From: Ferruginibacter sp. | GTDB taxonomy: Bacteria > Bacteroidota > Bacteroidia > Chitinophagales > Chitinophagaceae | NCBI GenBank assembly: GCA_013141115.1 | Contig: JABFRP010000002.1 | Span: forward strand, 1 to 64,000 | Reading direction: 5' to 3' | DNA: 64,000 nt | In this document: positions 24,176 to 34,167 of the stretch, one piece after another | How positions within the stretch are numbered: position 1 is the first letter of the stretch | Layout: each line of letters starts with the position of its first letter | Made by a program: the position numbers and the translations under genes | Notes under the pieces: model-generated | The model's input: only the letters and a program-made list of their open reading frames with translations | The model's database searches: none | Told to the model about the DNA's origin: nothing

Positions 24176-24847
24176 ATGAAACTAACAGCCTACTTACTAC
24201 TCTTTTCCTGCCTTATTGTTTTTCAGAGTTGTTTTGAAATTATTGAACAGTTGTTTTTAAAAGCTGATGGATCGGGCAATTTTCAGCTGGTGGTTAATTT
24301 AAGTAAAAGTAAAACAAAGCTCAACTCCATCATTAAAATGAAAACTGTTAACGGGCATGATGTACCTAGCAAAGACGAGATCAGATCCCAGGTATCGGAA
24401 ATTGAAAGAACCGTGGCTAAAACACCGGGCATCAGTGCAGTAAAAACTTCGGTGGATTTTGATAATTACATTGCTACAATCAATTGCAATTTTACTAAAG
24501 TAACCCAACTGAATGCTGCTGTAAAAAATATTTACGATAGCGAAAAAGGTAAATTAAAAGGCGTGGAAAAAACTTATGAATATGATGCGACTACAGGATT
24601 ATTTACCCGGCTTAATAAATTTTCGTTGGCAGAAGATTATAAAAAAATGAGCAATGCCGATAAGGAAATATTTGCCACAGCCAATTACACCAGCATTTAT
24701 AAATTTGATAACAGTGTGGCCGCTGCATCCAATAAAGAAACTAAAATAGCGCCCAATAAAAAAGCTGTAATGCTTAAACTAAATGCGCTGGATATTATTA
24801 CCAATAAAAAAACAGTTGAAAATAAAATTAACCTGATCAAACCATAA
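24176..24847 (+). CDS. Small lipoprotein, first gene of a three-gene envelope operon
   Basis: The ATG at 24176 gives MKLTAYLLLFSCLIVFQSC, a lipoprotein signal with the lipid Cys at residue 19. The mature part of about 205 residues has LKADGSGNFQLVVNLSKSK near the start and a Lys-rich end; no named family is recognised. Two nt separate it from the DUF4836 gene and that gene runs directly into the next, so the three proteins probably work together at the cell envelope. Confidence 0.75.
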   Translation: MKLTAYLLLFSCLIVFQSCFEIIEQLFLKADGSGNFQLVVNLSKSKTKLNSIIKMKTVNGHDVPSKDEIRSQVSEIERTVAKTPGISAVKTSVDFDNYIATINCNFTKVTQLNAAVKNIYDSEKGKLKGVEKTYEYDATTGLFTRLNKFSLAEDYKKMSNADKEIFATANYTSIYKFDNSVAAASNKETKIAPNKKAVMLKLNALDIITNKKTVENKINLIKP

Positions 24848-24849
24848 CC

Positions 24850-26898
24850 ATGAAACAATTTGCAGTAGCCCTAACCCTGTTTTGCACTGCAGCATCTGCT
24901 GCCCATGCACAAAATTATTTAAGTAAAGTGCCGTCCAAATCTTCGGTAGTAATAAAATACTCCGGAGATAATTTTAGTAAAAATGTACCATTGCAAAAAA
25001 TAGATTCGTACAGTTTTATTAAGCAGAACTTTTTTAAGATGCTGCAAATTGACACACTTACTTCCCTCAAAAACATCGGGATAAATTTTGAGCAGGATAC
25101 TTACCAGTATATCACCATGGAAGATTCATCTCTTAATTTTGTAACCCTGCTTCATCTGAACAATGTGCAGCAGTTTTTGCAATTAATAAAAGGCGCTTAC
25201 AAAACCGGCACTGCCACTAAAACAGAAAAAAGGAATGGTTTTGACTTTATTGCCATTGATGCAACAACTTATATTGGCTGGAACGAAATTTCGGCCGTAA
25301 TTGTACACACTACTTATCAAAACAAAAGAAACTATTACGATTATTTATACAGTCCCGAAAACACAGCTACGGATTCTGCAGTTGCTGTAGTTGATGCAGC
25401 GGCAGTAGCTGTTGATACTGCGGTTAGCTTTACGCCACCCAAAATTGTAAAAGATAAAAAGCCCGCTGCACAAAAAGCACCGGTAAAAAACAAGCCTGTT
25501 GCTAAAACAAAAACAGCTGCTAAAAAACCTGCAGTAAAAAAAGTACAACCAGAAGAAATCATTTTGGAAGCCCCGGCAACTGAAGATAACAAATACCATA
25601 TACAGGATAGTATCAACAATTTAAAAAGAGAATTATGGGAACAGCAGCAGGATATGATCGCTAAAAAGAAGCAACAGGAAGTAGCAGAAAAAATAATGAC
25701 TACAGCATTCACCGGCACTGTCAACTCTATTGAAAAAGAATTGAGTTATACAAAAATAATTGATCCCGCTGCCCATGCAAGCGTTTGGTTTAATGCAGAA
25801 AGTTTAACCAGGCAATACTGGAAATCGATGTATGGCGGCTTGTTTTATGGTATGGGTAAAAAGCAACAATATACGCAAGATACTACCACGGGCTTTAAAT
25901 CATCTGCCAATATTTATTTTGAAAAAAATAAAATGCGGATAGAGCAAAAAACATTTTCGGCAGATGCCTTACTGGCCAATATGGGTAAAGATATTATGAA
26001 CAGCAAGCAAAATACAGGCCTGGTAAAATATGTTAACCCTGATAATGTTGGTTACTTTTCTATGAGCATTAATACAGAGGCAATGGCCAACTATTATTAC
26101 ACAGTGATGAAAAAGTATATGGCCAATACTTTTTACATGAATGACTATGCCGACATTGTAAACGTGTATATAGATCTTGTAGAAATACTAATTGATGAAA
26201 AAGGTATTGCCGACCTGATGCCCGGCAATGTTTTATTTGTACTGCACGATTTAAAACCTACGCTGGTAAACTATACCGATTATGAGTATGATAAAGATTT
26301 CAACTCTAAACAAGTACAAAAAACCAAGAAGGAACTGTCGCCCAGCTTTACTTTTATTATGGAAACCCGTAAAGAAGGCTTTATGCAAAAAATTGCCAAC
26401 CTGCCTTTAAAGTATGCCGAAAAGGAACATTTTGATTATAAAGATAAAGGCGGTTATTACGAACTGGCTTTTGATAGCGGCAAATACCCGATCCGCAGTT
26501 TATATTTTATAGTAAAAGATGGTAAAGCCATTGTTACTACCTCTAAAGAAGTGGTGGATATGACGCTTAACAACACCGGCTTTGCTACCGATGCGGATTC
26601 TAAAAACTCCATTCTTAATAATAACTACTCTTTAAAATTAAATTCGAAAAGATTGATGGAAAGATTGGGAACTGAATTTACCACCGACGTAAATAAAAAG
26701 ATCAGCGACTATGTAATGGAAAACATCGGCGATGTAAAAATGGAAAGCAGTCTTAAAGATGGTATAATACAGGGCACCACTACAATGAATATTAATGGCA
26801 ACCACAGCAACAGCCTTGAGTTTTTCTTTAACATGATAGATACTATCAACAACATCATTGAAAAAGAAAAACAGGAAAAAGAAAAAAGTGTTAACTAA
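24850..26898 (+). CDS. DUF4836-like exported protein
   Basis: A 682-residue protein with a signal peptide (LTLFCTAASAAHAQ). The N-terminal domain (YLSKVPSKSSVVIKYSGDN) is followed by an Ala/Lys/Pro-rich linker at about residues 190-245 with repeats such as KNKPVAKTKTAAKK, then a coiled stretch (LKRELWEQQQDMIAKKKQQE) and a long C-terminal domain. DUF4836 proteins of Bacteroidota share the opening pattern and size; their function is unknown. The linker suggests two domains bridging something, for example periplasm or peptidoglycan. It is the central gene of the operon. Confidence 0.7.
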   Translation: MKQFAVALTLFCTAASAAHAQNYLSKVPSKSSVVIKYSGDNFSKNVPLQKIDSYSFIKQNFFKMLQIDTLTSLKNIGINFEQDTYQYITMEDSSLNFVTLLHLNNVQQFLQLIKGAYKTGTATKTEKRNGFDFIAIDATTYIGWNEISAVIVHTTYQNKRNYYDYLYSPENTATDSAVAVVDAAAVAVDTAVSFTPPKIVKDKKPAAQKAPVKNKPVAKTKTAAKKPAVKKVQPEEIILEAPATEDNKYHIQDSINNLKRELWEQQQDMIAKKKQQEVAEKIMTTAFTGTVNSIEKELSYTKIIDPAAHASVWFNAESLTRQYWKSMYGGLFYGMGKKQQYTQDTTTGFKSSANIYFEKNKMRIEQKTFSADALLANMGKDIMNSKQNTGLVKYVNPDNVGYFSMSINTEAMANYYYTVMKKYMANTFYMNDYADIVNVYIDLVEILIDEKGIADLMPGNVLFVLHDLKPTLVNYTDYEYDKDFNSKQVQKTKKELSPSFTFIMETRKEGFMQKIANLPLKYAEKEHFDYKDKGGYYELAFDSGKYPIRSLYFIVKDGKAIVTTSKEVVDMTLNNTGFATDADSKNSILNNNYSLKLNSKRLMERLGTEFTTDVNKKISDYVMENIGDVKMESSLKDGIIQGTTTMNINGNHSNSLEFFFNMIDTINNIIEKEKQEKEKSVN

Positions 26899-28251
26899 AT
26901 GAATAAAAAAAAATGGACGTTGCTGATTGTCTGCATCGTTTTAGTTTTTGGTTACATCAAATTATTTCACAAAACATACAGCAACAATGCAGTGGCACAA
27001 AGTGCCGACTGCATTGTTGCCATTGATGTAAAAAGAATTACCAATACCATTATCTGGAACATTATTACCACACCCAGCCAATGGAAAGCTGGTAACATTT
27101 TTAAACGCAGCAGCGGCACCGGTGAAGTAAGCTGGAAGGATATGGTAAAGATGCCGGATTACATACTGACCTTTCATGTAAATAACCAACCGGCCAATAG
27201 ATGGTATGTTACTTTAGCAATAAAAGATGAAAAAGATTTTGCAAAAGGTTTACAGCAATATCATTTTGAAAAACTGAATAGCAATGAATACGCAAGTAAA
27301 GATCTTGGCCTACAGTTTTTTAAAACCGGTAATACCATACTGGTAACAAATGCTGTTGATAACAATAATTACTTAGCACAGGTAGCTGATGAATTGTTTA
27401 TAAAAAAAGCTTATACCGCCAAAGAAAAACTTAAAAAAGCCATTGATGCAAAAAGCCATGTAGCAGTTTATATTTCGCCCAATAGTTTTTTACAGCAAGC
27501 AGCTATCATTACTGCTAATTTTGATAAACAACAAATTACTATTAACTGCACAATATCGCCTAATAAGCAATACAACTTTACCCAACACAACTTTAGTTAC
27601 ACCGACAGTTCTTTATGCTCACTGGGTTTTACGCAACCCTCCTATGCCGTAATTAATTTATTGAGTGCTGCTGATAAAATCAATATATCTAAAGCAATCA
27701 GTTTTAATATCGATTCCTTTTTTTTACAAAGCAACAAAAACTACAGTTTAGATGTAGCTGCTATTAAACCAAGAACAGACTCTGCAATTACCTACAGCTA
27801 CGATGATAATTTTAATGCGGTAGAAAAAACTGTAGTGAATAATATTTTAGAGCCTGCATATAATTTTACTGTTACCGGAGACAGTATCAGTAATATCTAC
27901 AACTATTTTTTACGCAGTAATAAAATAGAACCAACCGATACCAACCAGCTTTTTACAGCAATGCCATTAGTGAAATCTTATTGTAATATCAAAAGCGAAA
28001 AGCAATTAAATATTACAGCAGCCAACTACACAGCATTGCCAACAGATAAAAATATCAATGCTGTTTTTTTTCTGCACCTGCTACTTGCTAAAATACCTGC
28101 AGCACTGCTTAAATATTTTCCTGATGCAGTAATAAAAGCAATCGCTAATATCGAACAGGTACAACTACAGGCAACTAAAAAGGAGCAGCAGTTGGTAATC
28201 AATTGTATTATTCAAAAAAAGAAAAACGATTGGCCCATTATAAAGTTGTAA
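26899..28251 (+). CDS. Membrane-anchored protein of unknown function
   Basis: The start codon follows the previous stop directly. The 450-residue protein has one N-terminal membrane segment (WTLLIVCIVLVFGYIKLF) and a periplasmic part opening with SADCIVAIDVKRITNTII, reminiscent of the start of the preceding DUF4836-like protein, so the two may be distant paralogues. No catalytic motif is visible. It closes the operon just before a strong terminator. Confidence 0.75.
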   Translation: MNKKKWTLLIVCIVLVFGYIKLFHKTYSNNAVAQSADCIVAIDVKRITNTIIWNIITTPSQWKAGNIFKRSSGTGEVSWKDMVKMPDYILTFHVNNQPANRWYVTLAIKDEKDFAKGLQQYHFEKLNSNEYASKDLGLQFFKTGNTILVTNAVDNNNYLAQVADELFIKKAYTAKEKLKKAIDAKSHVAVYISPNSFLQQAAIITANFDKQQITINCTISPNKQYNFTQHNFSYTDSSLCSLGFTQPSYAVINLLSAADKINISKAISFNIDSFFLQSNKNYSLDVAAIKPRTDSAITYSYDDNFNAVEKTVVNNILEPAYNFTVTGDSISNIYNYFLRSNKIEPTDTNQLFTAMPLVKSYCNIKSEKQLNITAANYTALPTDKNINAVFFLHLLLAKIPAALLKYFPDAVIKAIANIEQVQLQATKKEQQLVINCIIQKKKNDWPIIKL

Positions 28252-28280
28252 CAATTATTTTTTATACAATTTTACCCATA

Positions 28281-28316
28281 AAAAAACTGCCCCCAACTTA
28301 TTGGGGGCAGTTTTTT
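28281..28316. terminator. Bidirectional terminator between convergent units
   Basis: AAAAAACTGCCCCCAA (28281-28296) and TTGGGGGCAGTTTTTT (28301-28316) form a 16-bp stem with a CTTA loop, flanked by A and T runs, serving both the operon on the left and the TonB-dependent receptor gene (stop at 28333) on the right. Confidence 0.92.
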
Positions 28317-28332
28317 TTATTTTAAGTTGGTA

Positions 28333-31300
28333 TTAGTTAAACAGGTATCTTATACCAAACTGCATTTGCCAACGTGAAGCAATGCTGGTGCTGTTTGCTG
28401 TACTATTTACAAACGGAGTCAGGTTAGTGGCATCCTGTTGTGTAAATGAAAAGCTTGGTGTTTTACCATCGGCAGCCAAACCTTCGTAACGAAGAAAGTT
28501 AGTAACAGTTGGAGATTTTACAATACCCCAATATTTATTAAGTAGGTTGCCCACATTTAAAATATCTAAAGACAATTTAATGGTGTGACGGTCGCCTTCT
28601 CCTTTACCAGTCTTTAAAGAAATATCCTGTGTAATATTCAGATCCATTTTTTTAAAGTAAGGCAATACCACAGCGTTAGCTTTTGCTACTTCGCCACGGT
28701 GAGAAGCAAGGTAATTATCCTGGCTGATAAATGCATTTAATTGCGCCCATTGCTGTGCAGCAGAACGAGGATCGGTGCTGGCACCTGTACCCAAACCACC
28801 AGAACCAGATTTAACCAGGTTAATATCTGCAGCAGCTCCGGGAATATACACCAGGTCATTTCCTGTATTACCATCATTGTTTAAATCGCCATTGTACACA
28901 TAAGAAGTTACGCCATTGGGCGCTGCTTCAAAATACAAACCAATACTGGTAGCAAAGTATTTTGCATAATTAACTTTATAAGATGCAAAAGCAACTACAC
29001 GGTGTGGTTGATACCATGATGCATTAGCTAAATTATCTGTATTAGGATCTCCCTGTACAGCCCTGCCGCTCCATAGACCGCCTGCAGTACTTCCGCCTTC
29101 TGCAGTATTTTTAGATCTTGCGTGAGTATATGCAACACTCAGGTACAAATCTTTAATTGTTTTTTGTATTCTTACTGTAGTGGTAGAAGAATATCCTTTG
29201 CTTGAATTCTTCATCAAAATTGCAGTAGAAATATTTGGATTGGCTGCTGTTGCGCCACCTGCTCCTGAATATATCTGTCTGGTGCTTCCTGCCACAGCTG
29301 CATATCTTACCCTGTTATCTTTTCCTGCCAAAGTAATGGAAGATGTGGCACTTTGATTAAGGTTTATGTTAGAATAATAAACCGCATTGATATCTTTTGT
29401 ATAGGTTCCTTCTAAAGTTACCACCCAATCTCCTTTAAACTTTTTATCAACTGCTAAACCCGTTTTTAATACAGAAGGATATTTAAAATCTTTATCAGAA
29501 ACTGCAATACCATAAGCCGTGTTAGCTGCACCGGTAGCAGGCCTGTATGCATTAGGATCTTGATTAAAAGGCACGCCAGAAGTTTTGATGATGGAACCAA
29601 ATTGTACACCATTGTTACTTGCCTGGTTGCTTATCCATACAAATGGCGGCGGGCCAGAGAAGATTCCTCCACCACCTCTAACCTGTAAAGTTTTATCCCC
29701 TAACACATCCCAGTTAACACCTAATCTTGGTGAAACCAGTAAAGCATTTTTTGGTTTTTTACCCACATCGTATTTAGCACCATTTGCAAAAGTTAAAGCT
29801 GCAAAGTCGGGGTTTTGATCAAAACTTCCGGTGTACATAGAATTATCTACCCTTAAGCCATAAGTAATGTTCAGGTTCTTTTTTACACGCCATTTATCTT
29901 GTACAAACAAACTCAGGTCGTTAGATCCTGCTTTTGCATAAGGGAATGATCCATCTTTTAGAGCAGAGTACTGTATTGCATAACGTGCTGCAGATAATGT
30001 ACCGCCGTTAACACTGTTGTAAAAATCTGTAAGGCTGTTAAACTGGTAAAGTCCCTGGTAAGCAGGAGCAAAACCATTTAAGTATTTTCTAAAATAGTTT
30101 TGTGTACCTGCAGTTAACTCATGACTTCCTTTGTAAAAAGTTACGATGTCAGAAAACTGGATCACATCTGTATTCAACTTGTTGTTATAAGTAAATGGTT
30201 CGTATCCAAAAGTGGTATAAATATTACCCCCTGATAAAATATCTACCAATGGTAAATTAGAATTTCCCTGTGGAGAACGGAAGTCACGCAGTTGTGTAAA
30301 ACCTACCTGAAATTTGTTTACAATCTTATTACTGAATCTTGTATTTAACTCTGCAATAAAAATATTAAAGTTGTTATTAATTACATAACCGCTACCCTGA
30401 AAAGGCATTGAGGTATTACCCGGCTGACCGCCAGATATAAATCCTGAATAACCGTTTCTGCTGGTGCTTGCAAATTGTTCTGCAGATGATTTAAGGTAAT
30501 TGTATTTCAATGTAAGTGTATTCTTATCATTGATGTTCCAATCAATTTTAGCAGTTATTTTATCGCTTTGTGTTTTTTGGTTGTAGCCTTGAAAAGCTCC
30601 TGCAGTGTAACCAAATTTGGTTTGTAAAAAATCTGCCAGCTTTGCCAGGGTATCAGCATTAGCCTGAGAAACACTACCTGGTGTAACAGGGTGGCTTGCA
30701 TCAGATGCAATAAAACTTGTAGCAGGCAATTCTTGTCTTACCTGTTCGGCACTTACAAAAAAGAACAATTTATTTTTTATAATTGGACCTCCTACTGCAA
30801 AACCACTTAAGCTGTATTTAATAGGAGTTTTTACTAATTTAGTGTTGCCTACTTTATATCCCTGGTAATTTTCGTTTTTTGTATAGGTATAAACTGTTCC
30901 TCTAACCTTGTTGGTTCCGCTACGTGTAACGGTATTAATACCTGCGCCTGTAAAACCTCCCTGGCGTACATCATAAGGAGAAACGTTAACCTGAATTTGT
31001 TCAATCGCATCAAGGCTTATTGGTTGTGAGCCTGTTTGACCACCCAGTGTACCCGAAAGACCAAATGAGTTATTGAAGTTAGCGCCATCAACAGTTACAT
31101 TATTGTACTGGCTGCTTCTGCCACCAAAACTTAGTCCGTTTGATGTAGGCTCAAGTTTAGTAAAGTCTTGTAATGAACGGTTAATGGTCGGCAATCTTTC
31201 AATCTGTGTACGATTAATGATCTCCTGGCTTCCTGTTCTGTTATTACTAAAAACTTTATCCTGTTTTTTTCCGGCTACAACTACTTCAGTTAATGTAGAA

Positions 31301-31629
31301 GCAGTTGTAGAAAGGTTAAAATCTGCTTTATAAGCCTGACCAAGCAAAAGTGTAATATTTTCTTGCTTTTCTTCTTTAAAGCCGGTAAAAGTTACTGTTA
31401 TTGTGTAAGGCCCTCCAATACGTAAGTTAGGTAGGTTGTACCGACCATCTTTACGGCTTGTAGTTACATAACGTGTACCTGTTGGAGTGTGGATAGCAAC
31501 AACAGTTGCATTTCCCATACCTGTGTTACCATCTGTAATTACACCCTGAATTTCGGAAGTCGTTTCCTGTGCAAACGCAAAGGAAAGAAAGGTTGCCAAC
31601 AAAAACGTTAGCAAAAATTTTAATCTCAT
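28333..31629 (-). CDS. Oar-like TonB-dependent outer membrane receptor
   Basis: A 1098-residue protein with a signal peptide (LLTFLLATFLSFAFAQ), a carboxypeptidase-regulatory-like domain (about 25-110: IQGVITDGNTGMGNATVVAI), a TonB plug (about 130-240, with FGGRSSQYNNVTVDGANFNN and IEQIQVNVSPYDVRQGGF) and a large beta-barrel ending in WQMQFGIRYLFN. The plug pattern is that of Oar/TonB receptors common in Bacteroidota and often involved in protease-linked or unknown uptake, rather than SusC. It is monocistronic with no substrate-binding partner, so its ligand is unknown. Confidence 0.92.
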   Translation of the reverse strand: MRLKFLLTFLLATFLSFAFAQETTSEIQGVITDGNTGMGNATVVAIHTPTGTRYVTTSRKDGRYNLPNLRIGGPYTITVTFTGFKEEKQENITLLLGQAYKADFNLSTTASTLTEVVVAGKKQDKVFSNNRTGSQEIINRTQIERLPTINRSLQDFTKLEPTSNGLSFGGRSSQYNNVTVDGANFNNSFGLSGTLGGQTGSQPISLDAIEQIQVNVSPYDVRQGGFTGAGINTVTRSGTNKVRGTVYTYTKNENYQGYKVGNTKLVKTPIKYSLSGFAVGGPIIKNKLFFFVSAEQVRQELPATSFIASDASHPVTPGSVSQANADTLAKLADFLQTKFGYTAGAFQGYNQKTQSDKITAKIDWNINDKNTLTLKYNYLKSSAEQFASTSRNGYSGFISGGQPGNTSMPFQGSGYVINNNFNIFIAELNTRFSNKIVNKFQVGFTQLRDFRSPQGNSNLPLVDILSGGNIYTTFGYEPFTYNNKLNTDVIQFSDIVTFYKGSHELTAGTQNYFRKYLNGFAPAYQGLYQFNSLTDFYNSVNGGTLSAARYAIQYSALKDGSFPYAKAGSNDLSLFVQDKWRVKKNLNITYGLRVDNSMYTGSFDQNPDFAALTFANGAKYDVGKKPKNALLVSPRLGVNWDVLGDKTLQVRGGGGIFSGPPPFVWISNQASNNGVQFGSIIKTSGVPFNQDPNAYRPATGAANTAYGIAVSDKDFKYPSVLKTGLAVDKKFKGDWVVTLEGTYTKDINAVYYSNINLNQSATSSITLAGKDNRVRYAAVAGSTRQIYSGAGGATAANPNISTAILMKNSSKGYSSTTTVRIQKTIKDLYLSVAYTHARSKNTAEGGSTAGGLWSGRAVQGDPNTDNLANASWYQPHRVVAFASYKVNYAKYFATSIGLYFEAAPNGVTSYVYNGDLNNDGNTGNDLVYIPGAAADINLVKSGSGGLGTGASTDPRSAAQQWAQLNAFISQDNYLASHRGEVAKANAVVLPYFKKMDLNITQDISLKTGKGEGDRHTIKLSLDILNVGNLLNKYWGIVKSPTVTNFLRYEGLAADGKTPSFSFTQQDATNLTPFVNSTANSTSIASRWQMQFGIRYLFN

Positions 31630-32159
31630 CTGTAGTTAATTTTAGTTACGGCAAAGTTCCGATAAAAAATGTGGTTTAACTTTAACTAATTGTTACCAAA
31701 TCTTCCACAGCATGTTATTTTACTACAAGAACATTACATTATCATTATTTTTTAAGAAATTGAGGAGATTCTTACAAATACAATTATATTTTAATTTGCA
31801 AGAATAATATGTTTTAAGAAAGGTATTTTGCTATATAAAAAATATTTTTGGAATTATTTTACTATTGCCGCCACGCCTTTCCGTTTTAAAACATTGCCTT
31901 TCTAATCTATTGCCTAGGTCCCCCAAACAAAGCTCCGGTATTTTGCGTTACTCTTCCTCTAATCCATCCGTTTTCATATACCGGAATACTACAAGCCTGC
32001 TGCCTGCATACAAAACGGTGGTTTTAGAGTAGGTAAATTTTGGTACTGAAAAAGCTTAATGCACTGGTGAAGTAACTGAAAGAATTACCTGAAAGGTGGA
32101 TAAAGAATGCCCCTTTGTTTTACCCTTGTTACTTTATTCTATAATTTGCAATAAAAATA
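31630..32159. other. 530-bp gene-free stretch
   Basis: It lies between divergent genes (receptor and VOC protein). The left 150 bp are very AT rich and should hold the receptor promoter. The right end TATAATTTGC (32140-32149) resembles a -7 element for the VOC gene. No RNA gene, repeat or remnant ORF was recognised. Confidence 0.5.
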
Positions 32160-32552
32160 ATGAACCAGCAAATTGCTCATATTGCTTTAGTGGTAGCCAA
32201 TTATGATGATGCTATACAATTCTATACCCAAAAATTAGATTTTACTCTTGTAGAAGATACTACACTGAGCGAAACCAAACGTTGGGTAATGGTGGCACCA
32301 AAAGGTAACGGGCAATGTTGCCTGCTTTTGGCACAGGCCGCCAACGGAGAACAGCAAAGCCGGGTAGGTAACCAAACCGGCGGCCGTGTATTTTTGTTTT
32401 TATACACCGACGATTTTTGGAGAGATTATAATAACTATACCGAAAAGAAAATAAATTTTGTAAGGCCGCCGGTAGAAGAACCTTACGGTACAGTGGCTGT
32501 TTTTGAGGACCTGTATGGTAATTTATGGGATTTGATAGAACCCAAAAAATAA
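32160..32552 (+). CDS. VOC-family glyoxalase-like protein
   Basis: A 130-residue vicinal-oxygen-chelate protein: IAHIALVVANYDDAIQFYTQ with the first metal His, ETKRWVMVAP, GGRVFLFLYTDDFWRDY and DLYGNLWDLIEPKK with the terminal Glu. It belongs to the glyoxalase/bleomycin resistance/extradiol superfamily; members of this exact length are often annotated as lyases or resistance proteins, but the substrate is unknown. It stands convergent to the sugar isomerase-like gene. Confidence 0.88.
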   Translation: MNQQIAHIALVVANYDDAIQFYTQKLDFTLVEDTTLSETKRWVMVAPKGNGQCCLLLAQAANGEQQSRVGNQTGGRVFLFLYTDDFWRDYNNYTEKKINFVRPPVEEPYGTVAVFEDLYGNLWDLIEPKK

Positions 32553-32563
32553 CATTTAATGTC

Positions 32564-32620
32564 AATGAGTAAATATCGAATGTTCTTTGTATAAATACAT
32601 CCGATATTCGCCCATTCATT
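32564..32620. terminator. Imperfect convergent hairpin
   Basis: AATGAGTAAATATCGAATG (32564-32582) pairs imperfectly with CATCCGATATTCGCCC plus ATTCATT (32598-32620), followed by TTTTTATT. It lies between the stops of two convergent genes. Confidence 0.4.
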
Positions 32621-32624
32621 TTTA

Positions 32625-33500
32625 TTACCTGATCAGTTTGTTTTTGGTATAACTGCAACTGGTTTTTATGCTGGTAAAAATATCCGGTGCATAATTATTT
32701 TCCTGCTCCACCATATAATGTTTTACCCCTGAAAGTTTTGCATTGGCGAATATGTTTTTAAAATCAACAGTGCCGTTACCCACTTCCGTATTTTTAGTTT
32801 TATCAGCCTTATCCATATCTTTTACATGCCACAGTTCAAAACGGCCGGGATGTTTTTTAAACATCGTTACAGGATCGTATCCTGCCCTTACCACCCAATA
32901 CAGATCCAGTTCCATTTTCACCAGGTTCCTATCGGTGTTATTTAAAAACATGTCATAACCATGCTCGCCATTCATATCTATAAATTCAAAATCGTGGTTA
33001 TGATAGGCCAACTGCAGGTTGGCAGTTTTGCATATCTCGCCAGCCTTGTTCATTCTTTCGGCAAGCGCTTTATACTGCTCGATGGTTTTTCTTCTTTCGG
33101 CTGCCAGATAAGGGATGATGATATACTTGTGGCCCAGTGCATGGCCCACTTCGCAAAAATTCTTTACATCATCGCCGTTGCCATTTTCGAAAAGAAATTT
33201 TTCTGGCATGTAATGCCCACTAGGGCTTTTTAAATTATTGTTTTTTAAAACCTGTGCCAGCTCCGTTACTGTTAATCCATAAAATTTATTTTCTGCCGAA
33301 AGGCCATACATCTCCACTTCATTATAACCAGCACCTGCCACTTTTTTTATTACAGCTTTGGGATCTTTTACAATTTCATCTCTTACAGAATACAATTGTA
33401 TGCCGGCAATTTTTTGTTTTTTTAATAAATCGGAGGGGGTCATCATCAAACCGGCAGACAGCAGCCCGGATTGTTTAATAAAAGTTCTTCTTGAATTCAT
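32625..33500 (-). CDS. Sugar phosphate isomerase/epimerase-like TIM-barrel protein with Tat-type signal
   Basis: The 291-residue protein begins MNSRRTFIKQSGLLSAGLMM, a twin-arginine export signal. The AP endonuclease 2-type TIM barrel shows IAGIQLYSVRDEI, AGYNEVEMYG, LAYHNHDFEFI with the His pair, KMELDLYWVVRAGYDP and WHVKDMD, ending in VEQENN. These fit metal-binding positions of xylose isomerase-like enzymes. Bacteroidota have many such exported proteins of unknown substrate, often for sugars or inositols. It stands alone next to the ribosomal protein terminator. Confidence 0.9.
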   Translation of the reverse strand: MNSRRTFIKQSGLLSAGLMMTPSDLLKKQKIAGIQLYSVRDEIVKDPKAVIKKVAGAGYNEVEMYGLSAENKFYGLTVTELAQVLKNNNLKSPSGHYMPEKFLFENGNGDDVKNFCEVGHALGHKYIIIPYLAAERRKTIEQYKALAERMNKAGEICKTANLQLAYHNHDFEFIDMNGEHGYDMFLNNTDRNLVKMELDLYWVVRAGYDPVTMFKKHPGRFELWHVKDMDKADKTKNTEVGNGTVDFKNIFANAKLSGVKHYMVEQENNYAPDIFTSIKTSCSYTKNKLIR

Positions 33501-33544
33501 ACTAACAAGTTTTATCGTTAAGCACTAAAGTTACAGAAAATAAA

Positions 33545-33576
33545 AAAGCCGTCCCCAACTTGTTGGGGACGGCTTT
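33545..33576 (-). terminator. Terminator of the rpsL-rpsG unit
   Basis: AAAGCCGTCCCCAAC (33545-33559) and GTTGGGGACGGCTTT (33562-33576) form a 15-bp GC-rich stem just after the rpsG stop on the minus strand; A/T runs flank it. Confidence 0.85.
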
Positions 33577-33595
33577 AAAATATATTTTTTTATTG

Positions 33596-34063
33596 TTAGA
33601 TCCTGAAGTGAGCAAAAGCTTTATTAGCTTCAGCCATACGGTGAGTGTCTTCTTTCTTTTTAAAAGCGGCACCTTCACCTTTACTTGCAGCAACAATTTC
33701 ATTTGCTAATTTATCAGCCATACTGCGACCATTCCTGTCACGACTGTACTTTACCATCCATTTAATGCTTAAAGAAATTTTTCTATCGGCACGAACCTCA
33801 GCAGGAATCTGGAAAGTAGCACCACCAATACGGCGGCTTCTAACTTCAACACCTGGAGTAATGTTCGACAAAGCTTTTTTCCAAACTTCATAACCGTTTT
33901 CGCCGGTTTGTTTAGCTACTTTATCAAGGGCATCATAAAAAATGATATAGGCGCCACTTTTTTTACCTTCCCACATTAAGTTATTTACAAAACGAGTTAC
34001 CAGTTTGTCGTTAAACTTTGGATCTGGTGCTAAGGGTATCTTTTTCGGTTGTGATTTACGCAT
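33596..34063 (-). CDS. rpsG: 30S ribosomal protein S7
   Basis: A 155-residue S7, the 3'-domain assembly protein of the small subunit that contacts the exit-site t[54 protein letters not shown]. The length is normal for the family. It follows rpsL by 104 nt on the same strand. A strong terminator comes right after, so fusA and tuf, which normally follow in the str operon, are not next to it here. Confidence 0.98.
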   Translation of the reverse strand: MRKSQPKKIPLAPDPKFNDKLVTRFVNNLMWEGKKSGAYIIFYDALDKVAKQTGENGYEVWKKALSNITPGVEVRSRRIGGATFQIPAEVRADRKISLSIKWMVKYSRDRNGRSMADKLANEIVAASKGEGAAFKKKEDTHRMAEANKAFAHFRI

Positions 34064-34167
34064 TGTTTAATTTTTATTTTAGGCTGAATTTCTTCAAGTG
34101 TTAAAACTTTACTCAACCGTTTTTAATATTTTGTTTGCTGCTTTTCTCCCCTTTAAGGGATGGGGCA

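Noticed and set aside
25341-25724. Long antisense open frame inside the DUF4836-like gene
   Set aside because: It mirrors the Ala/Lys/Pro-rich linker codons and is a shadow of the real gene.
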